DNA of 64,000 nucleotides from CAINVV01 sp037137375 (lineage in GTDB: Bacteria > Bacteroidota > Bacteroidia > Bacteroidales > Prolixibacteraceae). This document shows, piece after piece, positions 44,918-53,102 of this stretch (position 1 is its first letter; every line of letters starts with the position of its first letter). Below the pieces are notes generated by a model. The model was not told the origin of the DNA and ran no database searches. It saw only the letters and a list, made by a program, of their open reading frames with translations. The DNA lies in assembly GCA_037137375.1 (NCBI GenBank), contig JBAXKJ010000006.1, positions 108,446 through 172,445 on the forward strand, read 5' to 3'. The position numbers and the translations under genes are program-made.

Positions 44918-45409
44918 TTAAGAGAACAACTCCACTATCAGCTTCTTTCCGCTTTCGGTTTTGAAATTCAGCGACACAAATTTTTCGACACCTACCGGGG
45001 AAACCCCCTCCTCCACAGAATTGACCAAAAAATCGGCTTCAACCAGTAACTGAAAATCAATACCATCAATGGCCGAAAAAGTGTGATGTTTCGAGATAAT
45101 ATAGCAAACCCTATCAACAATTTCAGCGGATACCCCGATGTCCTCCAATATTATACGAGCCACTGGCGGACCCTCAATTTCCTGCATATGACCATCAGAA
45201 TAGCCATATTTGGCCTCAGAAACATGAATGCCAATATCATGCAAAACAGCTGTTAGCTCAAGAATCTCCAGGGTCTTACCGGATAATCCTTCCATCACCC
45301 CAAGCAGGCTGGCATAACCATAAACTTTAAGAGAATGCTCGATCCGCTTTTGATCTCCCCGGTTCCTCCGCATCATCTCCTGCAACGAAGCAGCCAATAA
45401 ATCATTCAT
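44918..45409 (-). CDS. HD-domain phosphohydrolase
   Basis: The 163-residue protein has an HD domain: H in RIEHSLKVYGYASL, HD in AVLHDIGIHVSE, and downstream His residues (SDGHMQEIEGPPVARIIL, YIISKHHTF). HD proteins hydrolyse phosphate esters of nucleotides. The substrate is not evident. The start codon overlaps the uvrB stop by 8 bp, so it is translated from the uvrB transcript. Confidence 0.85.
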   Translation of the reverse strand: MNDLLAASLQEMMRRNRGDQKRIEHSLKVYGYASLLGVMEGLSGKTLEILELTAVLHDIGIHVSEAKYGYSDGHMQEIEGPPVARIILEDIGVSAEIVDRVCYIISKHHTFSAIDGIDFQLLVEADFLVNSVEEGVSPVGVEKFVSLNFKTESGKKLIVELFS

Positions 45410-47429
45410 GCTTTCGATCTTTTAAAAGTTTTTGGAGAGCAAACATTTCATCGCGCAACCTGGCAGCCTCGATGAAGTCGAGTTCTTTCGCTGCCTTTTC
45501 CATTTCTTTTTTAGTCTTCAGGATAGCCTTCTCCAAAGCTTCCGGCTGCAGGTAAGCCAATACCGGATCTGCAGCGTAATCAATGACTTCAGGCGGCACA
45601 TAAGGCTTCCCACCCATACCCTTAGCAACTCTGTATTCCAGTCCGATGATTTCGCGTGTCGGCTTGATAATCTGGGTAGGCGTTATATCATTGGCGAGAT
45701 TATAGGCATGCTGCTTGTTTCGTCGGTAATTGGAAGATTCGATGGTTCTCCGCATGGAATCTGTAATCTTGCCGGCATACATGATGACCCTCCCGTTCAG
45801 GTTCCTGGCCGCCCGTCCTGCCGTTTGCGTCAGCGAACGTTCCGACCGGAGAAAACCTTCTTTGTCTGCATCCAGAATAGCGACGAGCGAAACCTCGGGG
45901 AGATCAAGGCCTTCACGCAAAAGATTAATCCCTACCAGGACATCGAAACTCCCCTTTCTTAGCTCTTCCATGATCTCCACCCGCTCCATGGTATCAACAT
46001 CCGAATGAATATAACGGCACTTGATATTGATCCTGTCAAAATATTTCGATAACTCTTCCGCCATCCTTTTGGTCAGAGTGGTCACGAGAATTCTTTCATG
46101 CTTGTCAATACGAAGGTGGATCTCGTGAATCAGGTCGTCTACCTGGTTGTGGGCAGGACGAACTTCAATCATCGGATCGAGTAATCCGGTTGGACGAATG
46201 ATCTGTTCGACAATCACTCCTTCACATTTCTCCAGTTCATAATCCGCCGGGGTGGCGCTGACATATATCAGCTGTTTCGCAATAGCCTCAAACTCATCAA
46301 ATTTCAAAGGACGGTTGTCTATAGCTGCAGGTAACCTGAAGCCGTAATCCACCAGGGTCGTCTTGCGGGAACGGTCTCCACCATACATCGCCCGGATCTG
46401 CGGCATCGTCACATGACTCTCATCGATGATCATCAGGAAGTCGTCAGGAAAAAAATCCAGTAGGCAGAAAGGTCTCGAACCTGGTGTCCTCCCATCGAAA
46501 TAACGGGAGTAATTTTCAATCCCCGGACAATATCCCAGCTCCCGGATCATCTCAAGATCATAGTTGACACGGTCTTCAATACGTTTGGCCTCCTGGTGCT
46601 TTCCCGTCTCCTTAAAAAAGTCGATCTGCCTGATCAGGTCGTCCTGTATCTGATGAATGGCTGCCTTGGTACGTTCTTTTGTAGTCACGAAAATATTGGC
46701 CGGGTAGATGGAATAATTGTCATGGACCAACAATTGAGCACCGGTTTCCGGATTGAAAGTAGCTATCTCCTCGATCTCATCGCCGAAGAACTGAATCCTG
46801 ACCGCATCATCCGCGTAGGCAGGAAAAACATCCACGGTATCTCCCTTAACCCTGAAATTTCCCCGCTGAAAATCAACTTCAGTACGTGAATACATGGCAT
46901 CGACCAACCTTCTCAGCATCGCATTCCGTCCAAATTGTTCTCCTACTTTGATATGCGTCACATTAGCATGAAAGTCTTCCGGGTTACCGATTCCATAAAT
47001 GCAGGAAACGGATGAGACGACGATGACATCCCTGCGGCCGGACAATAAGGCAGAAGTAGCAGCCAGCCTCAGTTTTTCAATCTCTTTGTTGATGGCCAGA
47101 TCCTTCTCGATGAAGGTGTCGGTGGTCGGCAGATAGGCTTCCGGCTGATAATAATCGTAATAGGAGACAAAATATTGCACCGCATTCTCGGCAAAGAATT
47201 GTTTCATCTCACCGTAAAGCTGTGCGGCAAGGGTCTTGTTGTGACTCAGAATGAGGGTCGGCTTCTGCGTCATTTCGATCACATTAGCCATCGTAAAGGT
47301 CTTACCGGATCCCGTTACACCCATCAGTGTCTGGTATGGTGTGCCATTTAGTATCCCTTCACTCAACTGGGCAATCGCCTGAGGTTGGTCACCAGTTGGG
47401 GTAAAGTCGGCTGTTATCTTGAAGTCCAT
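45402..47429 (-). CDS. uvrB: excinuclease ABC subunit B
   Basis: Damage-verifying helicase-like subunit of nucleotide excision repair. The 675-residue protein has Walker A GVTGSGKTFTMANV, the damage-probing beta-hairpin region (YYDYYQPEAYLP), DESHVTMPQ, the helicase C-terminal motif VGINLLREGLDLPEV, QTAGRAARN and the C-terminal UVR motif (LDFIEAARLRDEMFALQ). Length and all motifs are normal. It is followed by the overlapping HD gene. Confidence 0.97.
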   Translation of the reverse strand: MDFKITADFTPTGDQPQAIAQLSEGILNGTPYQTLMGVTGSGKTFTMANVIEMTQKPTLILSHNKTLAAQLYGEMKQFFAENAVQYFVSYYDYYQPEAYLPTTDTFIEKDLAINKEIEKLRLAATSALLSGRRDVIVVSSVSCIYGIGNPEDFHANVTHIKVGEQFGRNAMLRRLVDAMYSRTEVDFQRGNFRVKGDTVDVFPAYADDAVRIQFFGDEIEEIATFNPETGAQLLVHDNYSIYPANIFVTTKERTKAAIHQIQDDLIRQIDFFKETGKHQEAKRIEDRVNYDLEMIRELGYCPGIENYSRYFDGRTPGSRPFCLLDFFPDDFLMIIDESHVTMPQIRAMYGGDRSRKTTLVDYGFRLPAAIDNRPLKFDEFEAIAKQLIYVSATPADYELEKCEGVIVEQIIRPTGLLDPMIEVRPAHNQVDDLIHEIHLRIDKHERILVTTLTKRMAEELSKYFDRINIKCRYIHSDVDTMERVEIMEELRKGSFDVLVGINLLREGLDLPEVSLVAILDADKEGFLRSERSLTQTAGRAARNLNGRVIMYAGKITDSMRRTIESSNYRRNKQHAYNLANDITPTQIIKPTREIIGLEYRVAKGMGGKPYVPPEVIDYAADPVLAYLQPEALEKAILKTKKEMEKAAKELDFIEAARLRDEMFALQKLLKDRKHE

Positions 47430-47447
47430 AAAATAATTCGAATAAGG

Positions 47448-47504
47448 GAAGATGAGAACTGAGAAGATGAGATCTAAGCTCTCATCTTCTCAGTTCTCAT
47501 CTTC
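47448..47504. repeat. perfect 25-bp inverted repeat (long hairpin)
   Basis: Arms at 47448-47472 and 47480-47504 are exactly complementary around a 7-nt loop. Each arm contains GAAGATGAG twice, separated by AACTGA. It fills the gap between the HAD gene (its stop codon lies in the right arm) and uvrB, both on the minus strand. No T run follows on that strand. Confidence 0.85.
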
Positions 47505-48099
47505 AAATTATATAAGGGGTTATATCCGTCGCCATCATTCCGGCAGTTAAGGCTGCCTGAATGCCAAGTTTGCTGTCTTCGAATACCTGGCAATATTCCG
47601 GCGATATGCCAATCAGTTCGGCTGCCTTCAAAAATGTATCCGGATGCGGTTTGTGGTTCACGACATCTTCAGCGGTTACCACATGTTCAAAATAAGGCAA
47701 GACCCCGGCGAGATCGAGCGTTTTAAGTGCATAAAACCTGGTACCGCCAGTTCCGCAGGCCATTGGAAGTTTGCCCGCATATTCCTTGATAATCCTGATA
47801 ACCGGCATAATCGGTGCGGCCAAATGGATGTTCTTCAGGAAATAAGACTCCTTCTTATCGGCAAATTCCTGCGGATCAAAATCTAACTGAAATCTATCCT
47901 TTAACCTTACACTGGTCTGATAGGCAGGCATCCCACCCATGCTATAGAAAATTTCAGGGGTGATCTCAAATCCATATTCAGCGGCTGTTTCCTGGTAAGC
48001 CAAGAGATGGATGGACATCGTGTCGGAGATTGTTCCGTCGATATCAAATATCAGTCCTTTGGCCCTGGGATCAACTGTTAACTCGTATTTTTCTCTCAT
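47503..48099 (-). CDS. HAD-family phosphatase, beta-phosphoglucomutase-like
   Basis: The 198-residue HAD hydrolase has motif I IFDIDGTISDT with both catalytic Asp residues, a helical cap (residues about 18-85), motif II in CGTGGTRFY, and motif III/IV in CQVFEDSKLGIQAALTAGM. It resembles the PGM/PGP subgroup acting on sugar phosphates; the substrate is unknown. The final codon lies in the long inverted repeat. Confidence 0.88.
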   Translation of the reverse strand: MREKYELTVDPRAKGLIFDIDGTISDTMSIHLLAYQETAAEYGFEITPEIFYSMGGMPAYQTSVRLKDRFQLDFDPQEFADKKESYFLKNIHLAAPIMPVIRIIKEYAGKLPMACGTGGTRFYALKTLDLAGVLPYFEHVVTAEDVVNHKPHPDTFLKAAELIGISPEYCQVFEDSKLGIQAALTAGMMATDITPYII

Positions 48100-48253
48100 C
48101 AGATGTCGATTTTCGACAAAAATAGCTATTTAAGGCCTCACAGAAAGCATTTCACGCCGGAATCTTAATTTTTGGTTGAATAAACAGCCCGCTTTCGGGG
48201 ATATTTTGCTATTTTGCATCTTTAATTATATTTCAATATTATTCGTTTCAGCC

Positions 48254-48646
48254 ATGCAAACACATGAACTATATCTACCGATGCTGATTCCCTTATGGGG
48301 AATTTTCATCGGTATAGCATTGATAATCATTGGCTTTGTTGACAAGAAGCACTTATTTACCTACTCGGGATGGTCCGTTTTTATTTTAACCGGATTGGTG
48401 TCTCTTTATTACAATCTCTTCGCCATCCATCCTGCCTTGTATATCGAGAACCTCAAGATGAAGGAAACAGCTGAAATTCTGATGGCATCCGGCTGGTTAA
48501 ATGTCATGGGTGGTGGCTTGGCCCTGGCATCACTCCTATTCTATTACTTCAAGAAAAAAAGATACATGGTTCTGGCAGTCCTGACAATACTATTTTTTGC
48601 CATTCAATTCTTTCAGTATTACAGTCTGATACAGAAACCAAAGTAA
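48254..48646 (+). CDS. small four-helix membrane protein
   Basis: A 130-residue protein consisting of four hydrophobic helices joined by short polar loops, with a basic KKKRY loop before the last. I recognise no family. Start: an in-frame TTG at 48176 would add 26 residues, but TATTTTG promoter-like sequences at 48211-48229 lie inside that extension, so the ATG at 48254 is favoured. The next gene, 40 bp on, encodes another membrane-anchored protein. Confidence 0.6.
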   Translation: MQTHELYLPMLIPLWGIFIGIALIIIGFVDKKHLFTYSGWSVFILTGLVSLYYNLFAIHPALYIENLKMKETAEILMASGWLNVMGGGLALASLLFYYFKKKRYMVLAVLTILFFAIQFFQYYSLIQKPK

Positions 48647-48686
48647 TCAACCAACGTAAAATTTGATATCCTAACATTTCAGGAAA

Positions 48687-49220
48687 ATGACAAACGACAT
48701 CAATGGATTTTGGGAAATACTAAAAATCGTACTGCCCGCGCTGATAGTCTTCATCACAGCTTACTTTTTGTTTCGCGACATGTTGGAAAATGACCAGCGT
48801 CGCAGGGAGTTCGAATTCAGGGTACTGCACAACAAGGAAATTACTCCGGTAAAACTTCAGGCGTATGAGCGGCTGACACTCTTTCTGGAAAGGATCTCGC
48901 CATCCTCCATGCTGGTGAGACATGCACCACATGATTTAACAGTTTCGGAATATCACCAGATACTCCTGAGCGCCATCCGGCAGGAATATGAACATAATAT
49001 CTCTCAGCAGATTTATATTTCACCGGTGCTCTGGGAAACCATCCGCGGAGCGAAAGAAAAACTCATCACTATTATCAACCAATCAGCCGAAGAACTGGAC
49101 CAGAAGAGCGCCGGCATTGAACTTAGCAGGAAGATTTTCAACAATTACCTTGAAGAGGATCCGGCTCCGGTAGCCGTTGCCTTGTCAGACCTTAAAAAAG
49201 AGGTGGCTAAGTTTTTATAA
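48687..49220 (+). CDS. membrane-anchored protein of unknown function, DUF7935-like
   Basis: The 177-residue protein has one N-terminal membrane helix (about residues 9-29) and a cytosolic helical domain (RRREFEFRVLHNKEITPVKLQAYERLTLFLERI...). The LQAYERL-LFLERI segment recurs in a Bacteroidota family that I believe is named DUF7935; function unknown. It lies 20 bp before ovoA and may be cotranscribed with it. Confidence 0.65.
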   Translation: MTNDINGFWEILKIVLPALIVFITAYFLFRDMLENDQRRREFEFRVLHNKEITPVKLQAYERLTLFLERISPSSMLVRHAPHDLTVSEYHQILLSAIRQEYEHNISQQIYISPVLWETIRGAKEKLITIINQSAEELDQKSAGIELSRKIFNNYLEEDPAPVAVALSDLKKEVAKFL

Positions 49221-49240
49221 TTCCCTTAAAAAATATTTTT

Positions 49241-51349
49241 ATGGATCAGAGATTCCTTACCAGGACTGTCAACCTCAAAAGTGGCGATTCAGAACAAAAA
49301 AGAGTCGAAATCCTGGATTATTTCAAACGTACCTATGCCCTTGATGAGCATCTGTTCGAGGTGTTTGCGGATACTTCAGCCATGTATCGGACGGCCGATC
49401 CATTGCGCCATCCATTGATATTCTATTTTGGCCATACGGCTTCCTTCTACATCAACAAACTGGTGATATCCAAGATATTGGAAACCAGAATTAATCCAAG
49501 ATTCGAGTCGATGTTCGCCATTGGTGTGGATGAGATGTCCTGGGACGATCTCAACCAAAATAACTACAAATGGCCGGCAGTGGAAGAGGTAAGGGCTTAT
49601 AGGAAGGAGGTTTACAAGATTATTGTAAATTTTATTGAGACGCTTCCTATACCTTTGCCGATCAAATGGGAAGACCCCATTTGGATTATCCTGATGGGCA
49701 TTGAACATTCGCGGATTCATATTGAAACCTCCTCTGTTCTCATCCGCCAGTTGCCTCTTGATGTCCTGAAACCGATTCCGGGGTGGATCACTTGCCCGAA
49801 TTCAGGATCCGCACCTCCAAATAAACTGATTGCGATGAACGGAGAAACAATCAGGCTGGGAAAATCCTTCGATGATACCTACTATGGCTGGGACAACGAA
49901 TATGGAACACATCAGGCTGATGTGGAGTCGTTTGAAGCCTCCGCTTTTCTTTGCTCCAATGGAGAATATCTGGAATTTATCGTAGATGGCGGTTACAGTA
50001 ATGAAAAATTCTGGACTGAAGAGGGATGGAAATGGAAGAGCTTCGCCAAGGCAGAGCAGCCCCTATTTTGGAGAAAAAAGGATCGTAATTATCGGCTCAG
50101 ACTGGTTTTCGAAGAGATAGACATGCCTTGGAACTGGCCTGTCGAAGTCAATTACCTTGAAGCAAAGGCATTCTGCAACTGGAAGAAGGAAAAAACCGGT
50201 CAACCGATACGGCTGATGACGGAAGAGGAATGGTATATCCTCCTGAATAATTCAGGGACTCCTGATCTCCACGAATGGGACAAAGCTCCCGGCAACATCA
50301 ACCTGGAGCATTACCAGAGTCCTTGTCCGGTAGATCAGTTCACTTTTGGTGATTTTTACGACCTGATTGGCAACGTATGGCAATGGACCGAAACGCCGAT
50401 CACAGGTTACAAGGGTTTTAAAATTCATCCTTCCTACGACGATTTCTCCACTCCGACCTTCGACACACGGCACAACCTCATCAAGGGCGGATCCTGGATT
50501 TCCACAGGAAATGAAGCCATACGCGATTCCAGGTATGCCTTCAGAAGACATTTTTATCAACATGCTGGTTTCCGGTATGTCTCCTCTTACCAGGAAGTTG
50601 TCATCAAAAACGATAGCTACGAAACTGATCCTGAGGTGATTGAATATTGCGAATCACATTATGGCTCCTCACTTCCTGAAGTGCCAAATTTCCAGAAAGC
50701 CATCGCAGAATTCTGTGCCGGCATAGCTAAGCCAGAACTCAGGCGGTGCGCGCTGGATCTGGGCTGCAAGACTGGCCGAACTTCCTGGGAGCTGGCCAGA
50801 ACCTTCAACAATGTAACTGGTGTGGACCTTTCTGCCAGAACAATCCGAATTGCAACCCAGTTACAGGAGCAGGGACGGTTCAATTACATCTTTCCCGAAG
50901 AAGGGGAGATTTGCGATTACCGCCAGGTGACACTCGAAGATTTTGACCTCACGCCGCTTGTCAGGAAAGTAAAGTTTCTACAGGCCGATTTCGCCAACAT
51001 GAAAAATATCTTCAGCGGATATGACCTGATCTTGCTGAATGATATAGTGGACAGGATCTATCAACCTAAGGAGCTCATTTCGCAGCTACACCGCAGAATG
51101 AATGACAATGGTTTATTGGTACTGGCTACTTCCTGGGATTGGGACGAAAAATATACCAAAGCCGAAAATTGGCTGGGTGGATACCGAAGTTCTGCTGAAC
51201 CCGTCAGGGCCATCGAAACTGTCGAGGAGTTATTAAAAGAACACTTTAGCAAGACCGGGGATCAGACTTCACTCCTTTCCGTCCACAGAATCAATAAGAG
51301 AAAGTCTATCGTCAAGAATGTAGAGGTAACAGTCTGGAGAAAGAAATAA
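49241..51349 (+). CDS. ovoA: ovothiol biosynthesis enzyme OvoA (sulfoxide synthase / methyltransferase)
   Basis: Catalyses O2-dependent coupling of cysteine to histidine C5, and in the two-domain form also carries a methyltransferase for the later step to ovothiol. The 702 residues show the expected order. An N-terminal DinB-like iron-binding domain carries RHPLIFYFGHTASF and GIEHSRIHIETSS, the His-x3-His-x-Glu set. A formylglycine-generating-enzyme-like domain (about 190-450) has LIGNVWQWTETPI and HNLIKGGSW...RYAFRRHFYQHAGFR. A C-terminal Rossmann methyltransferase (about 490-702) has ALDLGCKTGRTSWEL. It is complete and unbroken. Ovothiol is a radical and peroxide scavenger, so this suggests exposure to oxygen. 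Confidence 0.9.
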   Translation: MDQRFLTRTVNLKSGDSEQKRVEILDYFKRTYALDEHLFEVFADTSAMYRTADPLRHPLIFYFGHTASFYINKLVISKILETRINPRFESMFAIGVDEMSWDDLNQNNYKWPAVEEVRAYRKEVYKIIVNFIETLPIPLPIKWEDPIWIILMGIEHSRIHIETSSVLIRQLPLDVLKPIPGWITCPNSGSAPPNKLIAMNGETIRLGKSFDDTYYGWDNEYGTHQADVESFEASAFLCSNGEYLEFIVDGGYSNEKFWTEEGWKWKSFAKAEQPLFWRKKDRNYRLRLVFEEIDMPWNWPVEVNYLEAKAFCNWKKEKTGQPIRLMTEEEWYILLNNSGTPDLHEWDKAPGNINLEHYQSPCPVDQFTFGDFYDLIGNVWQWTETPITGYKGFKIHPSYDDFSTPTFDTRHNLIKGGSWISTGNEAIRDSRYAFRRHFYQHAGFRYVSSYQEVVIKNDSYETDPEVIEYCESHYGSSLPEVPNFQKAIAEFCAGIAKPELRRCALDLGCKTGRTSWELARTFNNVTGVDLSARTIRIATQLQEQGRFNYIFPEEGEICDYRQVTLEDFDLTPLVRKVKFLQADFANMKNIFSGYDLILLNDIVDRIYQPKELISQLHRRMNDNGLLVLATSWDWDEKYTKAENWLGGYRSSAEPVRAIETVEELLKEHFSKTGDQTSLLSVHRINKRKSIVKNVEVTVWRKK

Positions 51350-51460
51350 ACTAGTATTGTGTTCAGTTCCTTATCGCGGAAAGTCATTCCGAACTTGATT
51401 CGAAATCCCCAGATTAATGAGGGGATGCTGCATGCATGACGCATGATGCTTAATACAACA
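51350..51460. repeat. palindrome-rich intergenic element
   Basis: Between the convergent ovoA and S37 genes. TTCCGAACTTGATTCGAAA at 51387-51405 is a degenerate inverted repeat resembling dispersed REP-type elements. ATCCCC (51405-51410) pairs with GGGGAT (51421-51426), and overlapping GCATGC/GCATGATGC motifs follow. It may also act as a bidirectional terminator. Confidence 0.45.
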
Positions 51461-52765
51461 CTAATTCAGCCAATTTTTCAGCGTTTCTATTGCCTTCTGC
51501 CTGAGTGGCTCCGGCATGTTTGACAAGCGGCTCCGGTGACTGCCACCGGGTTCGACAATTTTGACTACACCCGGATTATTACCGCCAGTCGCCGATGAAG
51601 CCGACCAGGGATCGACACCGCCATAAATCAGCATCACCCGCTGCGCCTTCTTCTTCAGGTACTCATCCGTTTCTTTACTCATCTCCGGATTGTAAGGGAA
51701 TATCTGATTTTTTTCCAAAAAGAGACGGTCGATGTAACCGTCCATATTTTTTGTCTCGATCACTTTCCTGAAGGGCTTCGTGTCATAGGCATAGTAACCC
51801 AGTTGACGTCTTGCCTGTACGAAGAATGGAGCAGTAGCCTTTCCACTCACGATATCAAAATAGCTGCAGGAGCTGATTCTCTGCCAATGATCAAAAATTT
51901 CCTTGTCTGAAGCTGTCAACGCGGGAATGCTCTTGACCGAACTGCCCCATTGCCAAAAAGAAAAGGAGTATTCCAGAACCGAGAAATCGTAAATTTCCCT
52001 TACAGGAGCCCGGAAAGTAAAATTCTTCTCCTGACACAATTTTTCAAACATTGGCATCAGCTTATTCTTTCGTCTGAGCACCTCCATCTGAAATTCCTTC
52101 ACCTTTTTTCTTTCGAGCCGGCTTCCTACCGTCTTCTCAATGAATTTTGGGTGCCGTTGCTCCTCTGTGGAGAAGTTAAGCGGAGCCACGTAAGGCACAG
52201 AAACATCGACATCATCAGGATAGAGCATCCTATGATAGAGCGCCGTCTCACCACCCTTGCTGATTCCGGTACTCACCCATTTCTGAGTGTAAATTTTCTT
52301 GAAGATCTGGACCACGTGGTGTTGATCGGCAGCGGCATTTTCAACAGTCAGATCCTGCCAGGTGACAGAATCAGGCACCGATTTTCCAAAATACCGATGT
52401 TCCACAAAAAGCTGATTAGCCTGAAGGATCGGGCACAACTCCTCCAGGTGTCTCGCGCCCATGGCATAACCACCGCCATAACCTTCGGTAACAAAGACTA
52501 CCGGTCTGTCGAATCCCAGATGAGAAAGAAATACCCTTTGCGGGAAATACCCCCTTTCGGGATGCTGATGGTCGACCGGCTGCTTTACATTAACAATCCA
52601 CGCTTCGTTGAAAAAAGAATTCTTATCCATTTTCTCAACCGAGATGATGTCCGGAAGCGATTTAATCCTTTGCTCAAGAGTCTGAGCAGCAAGAGATAAC
52701 GACAAAAATAAAAATAACCCAACCAGGGATATATTCCACCCAATCACACTACATTTTCTCACCAT
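51461..52765 (-). CDS. secreted S37-family (PS-10) peptidase
   Basis: The 434-residue protein has a signal peptide (ISLVGLFLFLSLSLAAQ). The alpha/beta-hydrolase fold is of the peptidase S37/S28 kind: VFVTEGYGGGYAMGARHLEE, VEHRYFGKSVPDS, the nucleophile Ser in STGISKGGETALYH, and a late MLIYGGVDPWSAS that should carry the Asp, with the His in PGGSHRSRL. It probably removes di- or tripeptides from proteins outside the cytoplasm. Five copies of a heptamer repeat lie in its leader. Confidence 0.85.
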   Translation of the reverse strand: MVRKCSVIGWNISLVGLFLFLSLSLAAQTLEQRIKSLPDIISVEKMDKNSFFNEAWIVNVKQPVDHQHPERGYFPQRVFLSHLGFDRPVVFVTEGYGGGYAMGARHLEELCPILQANQLFVEHRYFGKSVPDSVTWQDLTVENAAADQHHVVQIFKKIYTQKWVSTGISKGGETALYHRMLYPDDVDVSVPYVAPLNFSTEEQRHPKFIEKTVGSRLERKKVKEFQMEVLRRKNKLMPMFEKLCQEKNFTFRAPVREIYDFSVLEYSFSFWQWGSSVKSIPALTASDKEIFDHWQRISSCSYFDIVSGKATAPFFVQARRQLGYYAYDTKPFRKVIETKNMDGYIDRLFLEKNQIFPYNPEMSKETDEYLKKKAQRVMLIYGGVDPWSASSATGGNNPGVVKIVEPGGSHRSRLSNMPEPLRQKAIETLKNWLN

Positions 52766-52783
52766 CTTGATCTTTCACTTTAA

Positions 52784-52818
52784 CCTTTATCCTTTATCCT
52801 TTATCCTTTATCCTTTAT
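52784..52818 (-). repeat. five tandem copies of a 7-bp unit in the S37 leader
   Basis: CCTTTAT repeated five times without error (ATAAAGG on the coding strand of the peptidase), ending 19 bp upstream of its ATG. Each unit contains a Shine-Dalgarno-like AAAGG. Partial units continue towards the start as GGTTAAAG. Confidence 0.85.
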
Positions 52819-52827
52819 CTTTTTTTC

Positions 52828-53100
52828 TCAAAGCGCAATCACCCCCTCTACCGCCTTAGCCTTCTCATAAACTGCCAGCACCTCATCCGGATTTTTCATC
52901 ATCTGCTTGCAGGACAGCGCAATAAACCGGATATCTTTTGAGGTACGGTAGGTAATCTGATCCGGCAAAAGAAACAGTCCCCTGATGAGATTTAATTTTT
53001 CCTTGTCGTTGGGGACGATAAACTTAAAAAAGTAGATGCCGGGCCATGTTTGATGAGCCCAGAGCATGCTTCTGATATTTTCCAGTTCTTTATCAATCAT
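52828..53100 (-). CDS. DUF493 (YbeD-like) small protein
   Basis: The 90-residue protein matches the YbeD/DUF493 pattern: WPGIYFFKFIVPND, a helix, then TSKDIRFIALSCKQMMKNPDEVLAVYEKAKAVEGVIAL. The fold is ACT-like and the function unknown; a regulatory role is suspected for the family. It starts 2 bp after the end of the sorting-domain protein gene, so the two are probably cotranscribed. Confidence 0.85.
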   Translation of the reverse strand: MIDKELENIRSMLWAHQTWPGIYFFKFIVPNDKEKLNLIRGLFLLPDQITYRTSKDIRFIALSCKQMMKNPDEVLAVYEKAKAVEGVIAL

Positions 53101-53102
53101 CT

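Noticed and set aside
48176..48253. TTG start giving a longer small membrane protein
   Set aside because: Promoter-like TATTTTG sequences lie inside this extension; the ATG at 48254 is more economical.
51950..52699. A long open frame on the plus strand opposite the S37 peptidase gene
   Set aside because: It is wholly antisense to a gene with a signal peptide and catalytic motifs, and its translation is basic and low in recognisable structure.
52784..52818. Tandem repeat as a CRISPR array
   Set aside because: Units are 7 bp and directly adjacent, without spacers.
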